NCBI RefSeq assembly: GCF_032854445.1 | Contig: NW_027018327.1 | Location: 1 to 41,162 of the forward strand | Source of the DNA: Liolophura sinensis | Taxonomy: Eukaryota > Mollusca > Polyplacophora > Chitonida > Chitonidae | DNA: 41,162 nucleotides | Direction of reading: 5' to 3' | Shown here: in pieces, positions 1 to 9,899 of the stretch | How the letters are laid out: every line of letters begins with the position of its first letter | Position numbering within the stretch: position 1 is the stretch's first letter | Translations under genes and position numbers: made by a program | The notes under the pieces: model-generated | Seen by the model: the letters and a program-made list of their open reading frames with translations, nothing else | Told to the model about the DNA's origin: nothing | Databases searched by the model: none

Positions 1-550
1 TGCCTGACCCAATTGCGCATCTTTTGGCATCTTATTGATGTGGGTCAGTGTTCAATTGTACTTTTTACAGCAGACTGTATCAAGTACCTTGTGTTTTTTA
101 TATAAAAATGGTGTGGTTTTTCTACATGTAGATAAAGAGATTAAGTTTATCTTCGACTTAGAAGTAAGACATTTGCTGGGTGAGTTAAATGGGCTTGGCC
201 CAAAGATTTGACGTCTTCTGGGCTACCGAAGGGCACATAACTTATAGTCAAAAGTTGAATATAGTAATGACCAGTCGCGATTGTACAGAGTACAGTGTAG
301 CCGGTTTCAATTAACAAAAAGAACAGGCAAAAATGCAAAAGTGGAAAAACTGTTCCAGTGCTGCTGTTAAGAGGCTAATCCGACGTATTTTGTGACGAGA
401 AATCGAATGGTGCAAACCGCGTTGCTCTCCGATCAAAGCTTTTCGCTGTAGCGACAATTGAATGATCATTGATGACAAAATCACGTGCCTAACAACGGTT
501 CTTACTCCATGGAAACCAGGGAAATTTGCAATTTTTTTAACAGCTGCCCA
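1..550 (+). repeat. Unit 1, divergent first half
   Basis: The first ~240 bp carry more than a dozen private differences from every other unit, for example AATTGCGC for AATTCCGC, TATCAAGTACC for TATCTAGTACT, CATGTAG for CACGTAG and GAGATTAAGTTTATC for the usual ACATTGAGATTGTC region. The second half (about 215-550) is nearly identical to the second half of unit 4 (about 1862-2198), sharing GATTGTACAGAG, GCCGGTTTC, GCTGTTAAG and AGCTTTTCGCTG. The unit is therefore a join between a divergent type and the trimer family. Confidence 0.85.
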
Positions 551-739
551 TGCCTGGCCCAATTCCGCATCTTTTGGCACCTTATTGATGTGGGTCAGTG
601 TTCAATTGTACTTTTTACAGCAGACTGTATCTAGTACTTTGTGTTTTTTATGTACAAATGGTGTGGTTTTTCTACACGTAGATAAAGACATTGAGATTGT
701 CTTGGACTTAGAAGTAAGACAATTGCTGGGTGAGTTAAA

Positions 740-752
740 TGGGCTTAGCCCA
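740..752. other. Short inverted repeat TGGGCT-T-AGCCCA
   Basis: Two 6-bp arms around one base, present at this place in most left-hand units and retained with a changed centre (CTAAG) in many right-hand units. In others an AGGCC change breaks one arm. The hairpin is too small to call a functional element. Confidence 0.4.
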
Positions 753-912
753 AAGATTTGACGTCTTCTGGCTACCAAAGGGCACATAACTTATAGTCAA
801 AAGTTGAATATAGTAATGACTAGTCGCGATGGTACATAGTACAGTGTAGCCGATTTCAATTAACAAAAAGACCAGGCAAAAATGCAAAAGTGGAAAAACT
901 GTTCCAGTGCTG

Positions 913-921
913 CAGGTAAGT
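913..921 (+). other. Perfect 5' splice-donor-like motif in unit 2
   Basis: CAGGTAAGT matches the eukaryotic U1-pairing consensus at all nine bases. A pyrimidine-rich acceptor-like CTTTTTACAG ends at 620, 295 bp upstream. The motif recurs at 2572-2580 and 6962-6970. Most other units have the weaker CTGGTAAGA at the same place. There is no evidence of transcription here, so function is conjecture. Confidence 0.25.
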
Positions 922-1009
922 GGCTAATCCGACGTAATTTTTGACGGGAAATCAAATGGTGCAAACCGTGTTGCTCTCCGACCAATACTTTTGGCTGTAG
1001 CGACAATTG

Positions 1010-1019
1010 AATGATCATT
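1010..1019. other. 10-bp palindrome AATGATCATT
   Basis: A perfect palindrome at monomer positions 460-469, kept in the large majority of the units. It sits just before the most variable patch of the unit. It could be a protein-binding site, but nothing else in the sequence supports that. Confidence 0.35.
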
Positions 1020-3298
1020 TATGACAACATAATGTGCCTAGAAACGGCTCTTACCCCATGGAAACCAGGGAAATTAGCAATTTTTTTAACAGCTGCCGAT
1101 GCTGGTCCAATTCCGCATCTTTGGCACCTTATTGATGTGGGTCAGTGTTCAATTGTACTTTTTACAGCACACTGTATCTAGTACTTTGTGTTTTTTATGT
1201 ACAAATGGTGTGGTTTTTCTACACGTAGATAAAGACTTTGAGATTGTCTTGGACTTAGAAGTAAGACAATTGCTGGGTGAGTTAAATGGGCTTAGCCCAA
1301 AGATTTCAGGTCTTCTGGGCTACCAAAGGGCACATAACTTATAGTCAAAAGTTGAATATAGTAATGACTAGTCGCGATGGTACATAGTACAGTGTAGCCG
1401 ATTTCAATTAACAAAAAGACCAGGCAAAAATGCAAAAGTGGAAAAACTGTTCCAGTGCTGCTGGTAAGAGGCTAATCCGACGTATTTTTTGACGAGAAAT
1501 CGAATGGTGCAAATCGCGTTGCTCTCCGACCAATACTTTTGGCTGTAGCGACAATTGAATGATCATTGATGACTAAATCACGTGCCTAGCAACGGCTTAT
1601 ACTCCATGGAAACCAGGGAAATTTGCAATTTTTTAAACAGCTGCCGATGCCTGGCCCAATTCCGCATCTTTTGGCACCTTATTGATGTGGGTCAGTGTTC
1701 AATTGTACTTTTTACAGCAGGCTGTGTCTAGTACTTTGTGTTTTTTATGTACAAATGGTGTGGTTTTTCTACACGTAGATAAAGACATTGAGATTGTCTT
1801 GGACTTAGAAGTAAGACAATTGCTGGATGAGTTAAATGGGCTTAGCCCAAAGATTTGACGTCTTCTGGGCTACCGAAGGGCACATAACTTATAGTCAAAA
1901 GTTGAATATAGTAATGACCAGTCGCGATTGTACAGAGTACAGTGTAGCCGGTTTCAATTAACAAAAAGAACAGGCAAAAATGCAAAAGTGGAAAAACTGT
2001 TCCAGTGCTGCTGTTAAGAGGCTAATCCGACGTATTTTGTGACGAGAAATCGAATGGTGCAAACCGCGTTGCTCTCCGATCAAAGCTTTTCGCTGTAGCG
2101 ACAATTGAATGATCATTGATGACAAAATCACGTGCCTAACAACGGTTCTTACTCCATGGAAACCAGGGAAATTTGCAATTTTTTTAACAGCTGCCCATTG
2201 CCTGGCCCAATTCCGCATCTTTTGGCACCTTATTGATGTGGGTCAGTGTTCAATTGTACTTTTTACAGCAGACTGTATCTAGTACTTTGTGTTTTTTATG
2301 TACAAATGGTGTGGTTTTTCTACACGTAGATATAGACATTGAGATTGTCTTGGACTTAGAAGTAAGACAATTGCTGGGTGAGTTAAATGGGCTTAGCCCA
2401 AAGATTTGACGTCTTCTGGGCTACCAAAGGGCACATAACTTATAGTCAAAAGTTGAATATAGTAATGACTAGTCGCGATGGTACATAGTACAGTGTAGCC
2501 GATTTCAATTAACAAAAAGACCAGGCAAAAATGCAAAAGTGGAAAAACTGTTCCAGTGCTGCAGGTAAGTGGCTAATCCGACGTATTTTTTTGACGGGAA
2601 ATCAAATGGTGCAAACCGTGTTGCTCTCCGACCAATACTTTTGGCTGTAGCGACAATTGAATGATCATTTATGACAACATAATGTGCCTAGAAACGGCTC
2701 TTACCCCATGGAAACCAGGGAAATTAGCAATTTTTTTTAACAGCTGCCGATGCCTGGTCCAATTCCGCATCTTTTGGCACCTTATTGATGTGGGTCAGTG
2801 TTCAATTGTACTTTTTACAGCACACTGTATCTAGTACTTTGTGTTTTTTATGTACAAATGGTGTGGTTTTTCTACACGTATAAAGACTTTGAGATTGTCT
2901 TGGACTTAGAAGTAAGACAATTGCTGGGTGAGTTAAATGGGCTTAGCCCAAAGATTTCAGGTCTTCTGGGCTACCAAAGGGCACATAACTTATAGTCAAA
3001 AGTTGAATATAGTAATGACTAGTCGCGATGGTACATAGTACAGTGTAGCCGATTTCAATTAACAAAAAGACCAGGCAAAAATGCAAAAGTGGAAAAACTG
3101 TTCCAGTGCTGCTGGTAAGAGGCTAATCCGACGTATTTTTTGACGAGAAATCGAATGGTGCAAATCGCGTTGCTCTCCGACCAATACTTTTGGCTGTAGC
3201 GACAATTGAATGATCATTGATGACTAAATCACGTGCCTAGCAACGGCTTATACTCCATGGAAACCAGGGAAATTTGCAATTTTTTAAACAGCTGCCGA

Positions 3299-3848
3299 TG
3301 CCTGGCCCAATTCCGCATCTTTTGGCACCTTATTGATGTGGGTCAGTGTTCAATTGTACTTTTTACAGCAGACTGTATCTAGTACTTTGTGTTTTTTATG
3401 TACAAATGGTGTGGTTTTTCTACACGTAGATAAAGACATTGAGATTGTCTTGGACTTAGAAGTAAGACAATTGCTGGGTGAGTTAAAAGGCCTTAGCCCA
3501 AAGATTTGACGTCTTCTGGGCTACCAAAGGGCACATGACTTATAGTCAAAAGTTGAATATAGTAATGACCAGTCGCGATTGTACATAGTACAGTGTAGCC
3601 GATTTCAATTAACAAAAAGACCAGGCAAAAATGCAAAAGTGGAAAAACTGTTCCAGTGCTGCTGGTAAGAGGCTAATCCGACGTATTTTTTGACGGGAAA
3701 TCGAATGGTGCAAACCGCGTTGCTCTCCGACCAATACTTTTGGCTGTAGCGACAATTGAATGATCATTGATGACTAAATCACGTGCCTAGAAACGGCTTA
3801 TACTCCATGGAAACCAGGGAAATTAGCAATTTTTTTAACAGCTGCCAA
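3299..3848 (+). repeat. Unit 7, singleton between blocks
   Basis: A full-length unit marked by TTAAAAGGCCTTAGCCC and GGCACATGAC. No other unit in the window shares both markers. It separates the trimer block from the dimer block. No gene is visible. Confidence 0.85.
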
Positions 3849-6048
3849 TGCCTGGCCCAATTCCGCATCTTTTGGCACCTTATTGATGTGGGTCAGTGTT
3901 CAATTGTACTTTTTACAGCAGACTGTATCTAGTACTTTGTGTTTTTTATGTACAAATGGTGTGGTTTTTCTACACGTAGATAAAGACATTGAGATTGTCT
4001 TGGACTTAGAAGTAAGACAATTGCTGGGTGAGTTAAATGGCCTCAGCCCAAAGATTTGACGTCTTCTGGGGTACCAAAGGGCACATAACTTATAGTCAAA
4101 AGTTGAATATAGTAATGACTAGTCGCGATGGTAGATAGTACAGTGTAGCCGATTTCAATTAACAAAAAGACCAGGCAAAAATGCAAAAGTGGAAAAACTG
4201 TTCCAGTGCTGCTGGTATGAGGCTAATCCGACGTATTTTGTGACGAGAAATCGAATGGTGCAAACCGCGTTGCTCTCCGATCAAAGCTTATGGCTGTAGC
4301 GACAATTGAATGATCATTGATGACAAAATCACGCGCCTAACAACGGTTTTTACTCCATGAAAACCAGGGAAATTTGCAATTTTTTTAACAGCTGCCCATG
4401 CCTGGCCCAATTCCGCATCTTTTGGCACCTTATTGATGTGGGTCAGTGTTCAATTGTACTTTTTACAGCACACTGTATCTAGTACTTTGTGTTTTTTATG
4501 TACAAATGGTGTGGTTTTTCTACACGTAGATAAAGACATTGAGATTGTATTGTACTTAGAAGTAAGACAATTGCTGGGTGAGTTAAATGGGCTGAGCCCA
4601 AAGATTTGACGTCTTCTGGGCTACCAAAGGGCACATAACTTATAGTCAAAAGTTGAATATAGTAATGACTAGTTGCGATAGTACATAGTACAGTGTAGCC
4701 GATTTCAATTAACAAAAAGACCAGGCAAAAATGCTAAAGTGGAAAAACTGTTCCAGTGCTGCTGGTAAGAGGCTAATCCGACGTATTTTTTGACGGGAAA
4801 TCAAATGGTGCAAACCGTGTTGCTCTCCGACCAATACTTTTGGCTGTAGCGACAATTGAATGATCATTTATGACAACATAATGTGCCTAGAAACGGCTCT
4901 TACCCCATGGAAACCAGGGAAATTAGCAATTTTTTTAACAGCTGCCGATGCCTGGTCCAATTCCGCATCTTTTGGCACCTTATTGATGTGGGTCAGTGTT
5001 CAATTGTACTTTTTACAGCACACTGTATCTAGTACTTTGTGTTTTTTATGTACAAATGGTGTGGTTTTTCTACACGTAGATAAAGACATTGAGATTGTCT
5101 TGGACTTAGAAGTAAGACAATTGCTGGGTGAGTTAAATGGCCTTAGCCCAAAGATTTGACGTCTTCTGGGGTACCAAAGGGCACATAACTTATAGTCAAA
5201 AGTTGAATATAGTAATGACTAGTCGCGATGGTAGATAGTACAGTGTAGCCGATTTCAATTAACAAAAAGACCAGGCAAAAATGCAAAAGTGGAAAAACTG
5301 TTCCAGTGCTGCTGGTAAGAGGCTAATCCGACGTATTTTGTGACGAGAAATCGAATGGTGCAAACCGCGTTGCTCTCCGATCAAAGCTTATGGCTGTAGC
5401 GACAATTGAATGATCATTGATGACTAAATCACGCGCCTAACAACGGTTTTTACTCCATGGAAACCAGGGAAATTTGCAATTTTTTTAACAGCTGCCCATG
5501 CCTGGCCCAATTCCGCATCTTTTGGCACCTTATTGATGTGGGTCAGTGTTCAATTGTACTTTTTACAGCAGACTGTATCTAGTACTTTGTGTTTTTTATG
5601 TACAAATGGTGTGGTTTTTCTACACGTAGATAAAGACATTGAGATTGTATTGGACTTAGAAGTAAGACAATTGCTGGGTGAGTTAAATGGGCTTAGCCCA
5701 AAGATTTGACGTCTTCTGGGCTACCAAAGGGCACATAACTTATAGTCAAAAGTTGAATATAGTAATGACTAGTTGCGATGGTACATAGTACAGTGTAGCC
5801 GATTTCAATTAACAAAAAGACCAGGCAAAAATGCTAAAGTGGAAAAACTGTTCCAGTGCTGCTGGTAAGAGGCTAATCCGACGTATTTTTTGACGGGAAA
5901 TCAAATGGTGCAAACCGTGTTGCTCTCCGACCAATACTTTTGGCTGTAGCGACAATTGAATGATCATTTATGACAACATAATGTGCCTAGAAACGGCTCT
6001 TACCCCATGGAAACCAGGGAAATTAGCAATTTTTTTAACAGCTGCCGA
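3849..6048 (+). repeat. Higher-order dimer, two copies (units 8-9 and 10-11)
   Basis: Units 8 and 10 share GGGGTACC, GATGGTAGATAG, AGCTTATGG and CACGCGCC. Units 9 and 11 share ATTGTATTG, AGTTGCGAT, AATGCTAAAG, ATCAAATGG and ACCGTG. The offset is 1,100 bp. Unit 12 keeps GGGGTACC in its first half, so the dimer pattern fades into the next block. The longest open frames here (4860-5159 and 5960-6259, 99 codons) are near-identical because the DNA is duplicated. Confidence 0.88.
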
Positions 6049-7695
6049 TGCCTGGTCCAATTCCGCATCTTTTGGCACCTTATTGATGTGGGTCAGTGTT
6101 CAATTGTACTTTTTACAGCACACTGTATCTAGTACTTTGTGTTTTTTATGTACAAATGGTGTGGTTTTTCTACACGTAGATAAAGACTTTGAGATTGTCT
6201 TGGACTTAGAAGTAAGACAATTGCTGGGTGAGTTAAATGGGCTTAGCCCAAAGATTTGACGTCTTCTGGGGTACCAAAGGGCACATAACTTATAGTCAAA
6301 AGTTGAAAATAATAATGACTAGTCGCGATTGTACATAGTACAGTGTAGCCGATTTCAATTAACAAAAAGACCAGGCAAAAATGCAAAAGTGGAAAAACTG
6401 TTCCAGTGCTGCTGGTAAGAGGCTAATCCGACGTATTTTTTGACGAGAAATCGAATGGTGCAAATCGCGTTGCTCTCCGACCAATACTTTTGGCTGTAGC
6501 GACAATTGAATGATCATTGATGACTAAATCACGTGCCTAGCAACGGCTTATACTCCATGGAAACCAGGGAAATTTGCAATTTTTCAAACAGCTGCCGATG
6601 CCTGGCCCAATTCCGCATCTTTTGGCACCTTATTGATGTGGGTCAGTGTTCAATTGTACTTTTTACAGCAGGCTGTGTCTAGTACTTTGTGTTTTTTATG
6701 TACAAATGGTGTGGTTTTTCTACACGTAGATAAAGACATTGAGATTGTCTTGGACTTAGAAGTAAGACAATTGCTGGGTGAGTTAAATGGGCTTAGCCCA
6801 AAGATTTGACGTCTTCTGGGCTACCAAAGGGCACATAACTTATAGTCAAAAGTTGAATATAGTAATGACTAGTCGCGATGGTACATAGTACAGTGTAGCC
6901 GATTTCAATTAACAAAAAGACCAGGCAAAAATGCAAAAGTGGAAAAACTGTTCCAGTGCTGCAGGTAAGTGGCTAATCCGACGTATTTTTTGACGGGAAA
7001 TCAAATGGTGCAAACCGTGTTGCTCTCCGACCAATACTTTTGGCTGTAGCGACAATTGAATGATCATTGATGACAACATAATGTGCCTAGAAACGGCTCT
7101 TACCCCATGGAAACCAGGGAAATTAGCAATTTTTTTAACAGCTGCCGATGCCTGGTCCAATTCCGCATCTTTTGGCACCTTATTGATGTGGGTCAGTGTT
7201 CAATTGTACTTTTTACAGCACACTGTATCTAGTACTTTGTGTTTTTTATGTACAAATGGTGTGGTTTTTCTACACGTAGATAAAGACTTTGAGATTGTCT
7301 TGGACTTAGAAGTAAGACAATTGCTGGGTGAAAATGGGCTTAGCCCAAAGATTTCAGGTCTTCTGGGCTACCAAAGGGCACATAACTTATAGTCAAAAGT
7401 TGAATATAGTAATGACTAGTCGCGATGGTACATAGTACAGTGTAGCCGATTTCAATTAACAAAAAGACCAGGCAAAAATGCAAAAGTGGAAAAACTGTTC
7501 CAGTGCTGCTGGTAAGAGGCTAATCCGACGTATTTTTTGACGAGAAATCGAATGGTGCAAATCGCGTTGCTCTCCGACCAATACTTTTGGCTGTAGCGAC
7601 AATTGAATGATCATTGATGACAACATCACGTGCCTAGAAACGGCTCTTACTCCATGGAAACCAGGGAAATTTGCAATTTTTTAAACAGCTGCCGA
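6049..7695 (+). repeat. Mosaic units 12-14 echoing the first trimer
   Basis: The second half of unit 12 matches that of unit 3/6 (CAAATCGCG, ATGACTAAATC, AACGGCTTA). Unit 13 starts like unit 4 (CAGGCTGTGTCTAG) but ends like unit 5 (GCAGGTAAGTGG, ACATAATGTGCC). Unit 14 resembles units 3 and 6 (GACTTTGAG, ATTTCAGG) and has a 3-bp loss at GGTGAAAATGGG. That loss yields a 110-codon open frame (7060-7392), the longest on the plus strand. The joins lie within units. Confidence 0.82.
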
Positions 7696-9899
7696 TGCCT
7701 GGCCCAATTCCGCATCTTTTGGCACCTTATTGATGCGGGTCAGTGTTCAATTGTACTTTTTACAGCAGACTGTATCTAGTACTTTGTGTTTTTTATGTAC
7801 AAATGGTGTGGTTTTTCTACACGTAGATAAAGACATTGAGATTGTCTTGGACTTAGAAGTAAGACAATTGCTGGGTGAGTTAAATGGGCTTAGCCCAAAG
7901 ATTTGACGTCTTCTGGGCTACCAAAGGGCACATAACTTATAGTCAAAAGTTGAATATAATAATGACTAGTCGCGATGGTAGATAATACAGTGTAGCCGAT
8001 TTCAATTAACAAAAAGAACAGGCAAAAATGCAAAAGTGGAAAAACTGTTCCAGTGCTGCTGGTAAGAGGCTAATCCGACGTATTTTGTGACGAGAAATCG
8101 AATGGTGCAAACCGCGTTGCTCTCCGACCAAAGCTTTTGGCTGTAGCGACAATTGAATGATCATTGATGACAACATCACGTGCCTAACAACGGTTCTTAC
8201 TCCATGGAAACCAGGGAAATTTGTAATTTTTTAAACAGCTGCCGATGCCTGGCCAAATTCCGCATCTTTTGGCACCTTATTGATGTGGGTCAGTGTTCAA
8301 TTGTACTTTTTACAGCAGACTGTATCTAGTACTTTGTGTTTTTTATGTACAAATGGTGTGGTTTTTCTACACGTAGATAAAGACATTGATATTGTCTTCG
8401 ACCTAGAAATAAGACAATTGCTGGGTGAGTTAAATGGGCTGAGCCCAAAGATTTGACGTCTTCTGGGGTACCAAAGGGCACATAACTTATAGTCAAAAGT
8501 TGAATATAGTAATGACCAATCGCGATGGTACATAGTACAGTGTAGCCGATTTCAATTAAGAAAAAGACCAGGCAAAAATGCAAAAGTGGAAAAACTGTTC
8601 CAGTGCTGCTGGTAGGAGGCTAATCCGACGTATTTTGTGACGAGAAATCGAATGGTGCAAACCGCGTTGCTCTCCGACCAATACTTTTGGCTGTAGCGAC
8701 AATTAAATGATCATTGATGACAACATCACGTGCCTAGAAACGGCTCTTACTCCATGGAAACCAGGGAAATTTGCAATTTTTTAAACAGCTGCCCATGCCT
8801 GGCCCAATTCCGCATCTTTTGGCACCTTATTGATGTGGGTCAGTGTTCAATTGTACTTTTTACAGCAGACTGTATCTAGTACTTTGTGTTTTTTATGTAC
8901 AAATGGTGTGGTTTTTCTACACGTAGATAAAGACATTGAGATTGTCTTGGACTTAGAAGTAAGACAATTGCTGGGTGAGTTAAATGGGCTTAGCCCAAAG
9001 ATTTGACGTCTTCTGGGTTACCAAAGGGCACATAACTTATAGTCAAAAGTTGAATATAGTAATGACGAGTCGCGATGGTACATAGTACAGTGTAGCCGAT
9101 TTCAATTAACAAAAAGACCAGGCAAAAATGCAAAAGTGGAAAAACTGTTCCAGTGCTGCTGGTAAGAGGCTAATCCGACGTATTTTTTGACGGGAAATCG
9201 AATGGTGCAAACCGCGTTGCTCTCCGACCAATACTTTTGGCTGTAGCGACAATTGAATGGAGCATTGATGGAGCTATAATCTCGTGCCTAGAAACGGCTT
9301 ATACTCCATGGAAACCAGGGAAATTTTGCAATTTTTTTAACAGCTGCCGATGCCTGGCCCAATTCCGCATCTTTTGCACCTTATTGATGTGGGTCAGTGT
9401 TCAATTGTACTTTTTACAGCAGACTGTATCTAGTACTTTGTGTTTTTTATGTACAAATGGTGTGGTTTTTCTACACGTAGATAAAGACATTGAGATTGTC
9501 TTGGACTTAGAAGTAAGACAATTGCTGGGTGAGTTAAATGGCCTTAGCCCAAAGATTTGACGTCTTCTGGGGTACCAAAGGGCACATAACTTATAGTCAA
9601 AAGTTGAATATAGTAATGACTAGTCGCGATGGTAGATAGTACAGTGTAGCCGATTTCAATTAACAAAAAGACCAGGCAAAAATGCAAAAGTGGAAAAACT
9701 GTTCCAGTGCTGCTGGTAAGAGGCTAATCCGACGTATTTTGTGACGAGAAATCGAATGGTGCAAACCGCGTTGCTCTTTGACCAATACTTTTGGCTGTAG
9801 CGACAATTGAATGATCATTGATGACAACATCACGTGCCTAGAGACGGCTCTTACTCCATGGAAACCAGGGAAATTTGCAATTTTTTAAACAGCTGCCGA
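7696..9899 (+). repeat. Units 15-18, no clear higher-order partner
   Basis: Four full-length monomers without an obvious block copy in the window. Unit 16 carries GATATTGTCTTCGACC and AAATAAG, alleles that reappear in units 19, 22 and 25. Unit 17 is the longest unit (555 bp) because of an altered segment near 9257-9285. No gene or other element is seen. Confidence 0.8.

Larger units (their letters stand above)
551..1099 (+). repeat. Representative satellite monomer (unit 2)
   Basis: This 549-bp unit shows the internal landmarks used elsewhere. Counted from its first base they are: the GGGTCAGTG anchor at 42; a pyrimidine-rich CTTTTTACAG ending at 70; a T-run followed by ATGTACAAATGG near 100; the inverted repeat TGGGCT-T-AGCCCA at 190-202; GGGCACATAACTTATAG near 230; an A-rich CAAAAATGCAAAAGTGG near 330; a GTAAG motif at 366; a 10-bp palindrome AATGATCATT at 460-469; a variable patch at about 470-505; and CCATGGAAACCAGGG near 506-520. 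GC is 220/549. I see no internal sub-repeat by eye and no similarity to rRNA, tRNA or a known transposon end. Confidence 0.95.
1..3298 (+). repeat. Higher-order trimer, two copies (units 1-3 and 4-6)
   Basis: Units 1, 2, 3 pair with units 4, 5, 6 at an offset of about 1,650 bp. Unit 1/4: TTGTACAGAG and GCTGTTAAG. Unit 2/5: GCAGGTAAGTGG, ATCAAATGG, ACCGTG and ACATAATGTGCC. Unit 3/6: ctggTCC, CACACTGTAT, GACTTTGAG, ATTTCAGG and CAAATCGCG. The main exceptions are the divergent first half of unit 1 and a 2-bp deletion in unit 6 (CACGTATAAAG, near 2876-2886). The pattern is that of a tandem three-unit duplication by unequal exchange. Confidence 0.9.

Noticed and set aside
1-550. LTRs or a transposon as the source of the repeat
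   Set aside because: No terminal inverted repeats, target-site duplications, primer-binding site or transposase/reverse-transcriptase remnants are visible. The units abut directly.
926-975. CENP-B box
   Set aside because: The nearest match on the minus strand (ATTCGATTTCTCGTC) lacks the required A and CGGG core positions of the TTCGnnnnAnnCGGG pattern.
926-1005. tRNA-derived SINE with Pol III A and B boxes
   Set aside because: ATTCGATTTC on the minus strand differs from the B box at two key positions, and no A box lies at the right distance.
1005-1085. Hammerhead ribozyme, known in some satellites
   Set aside because: TTGATGA and GGAAAC resemble core pieces, but the bases next to them cannot form stem II, and no matching cleavage site with stems I and III is visible.
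7060-7392. 110-codon plus-strand open frame as a gene
   Set aside because: It crosses a monomer border and depends on a 3-bp deletion and the loss of a TGA. Sister frames stop earlier, and the differences follow the satellite variants.
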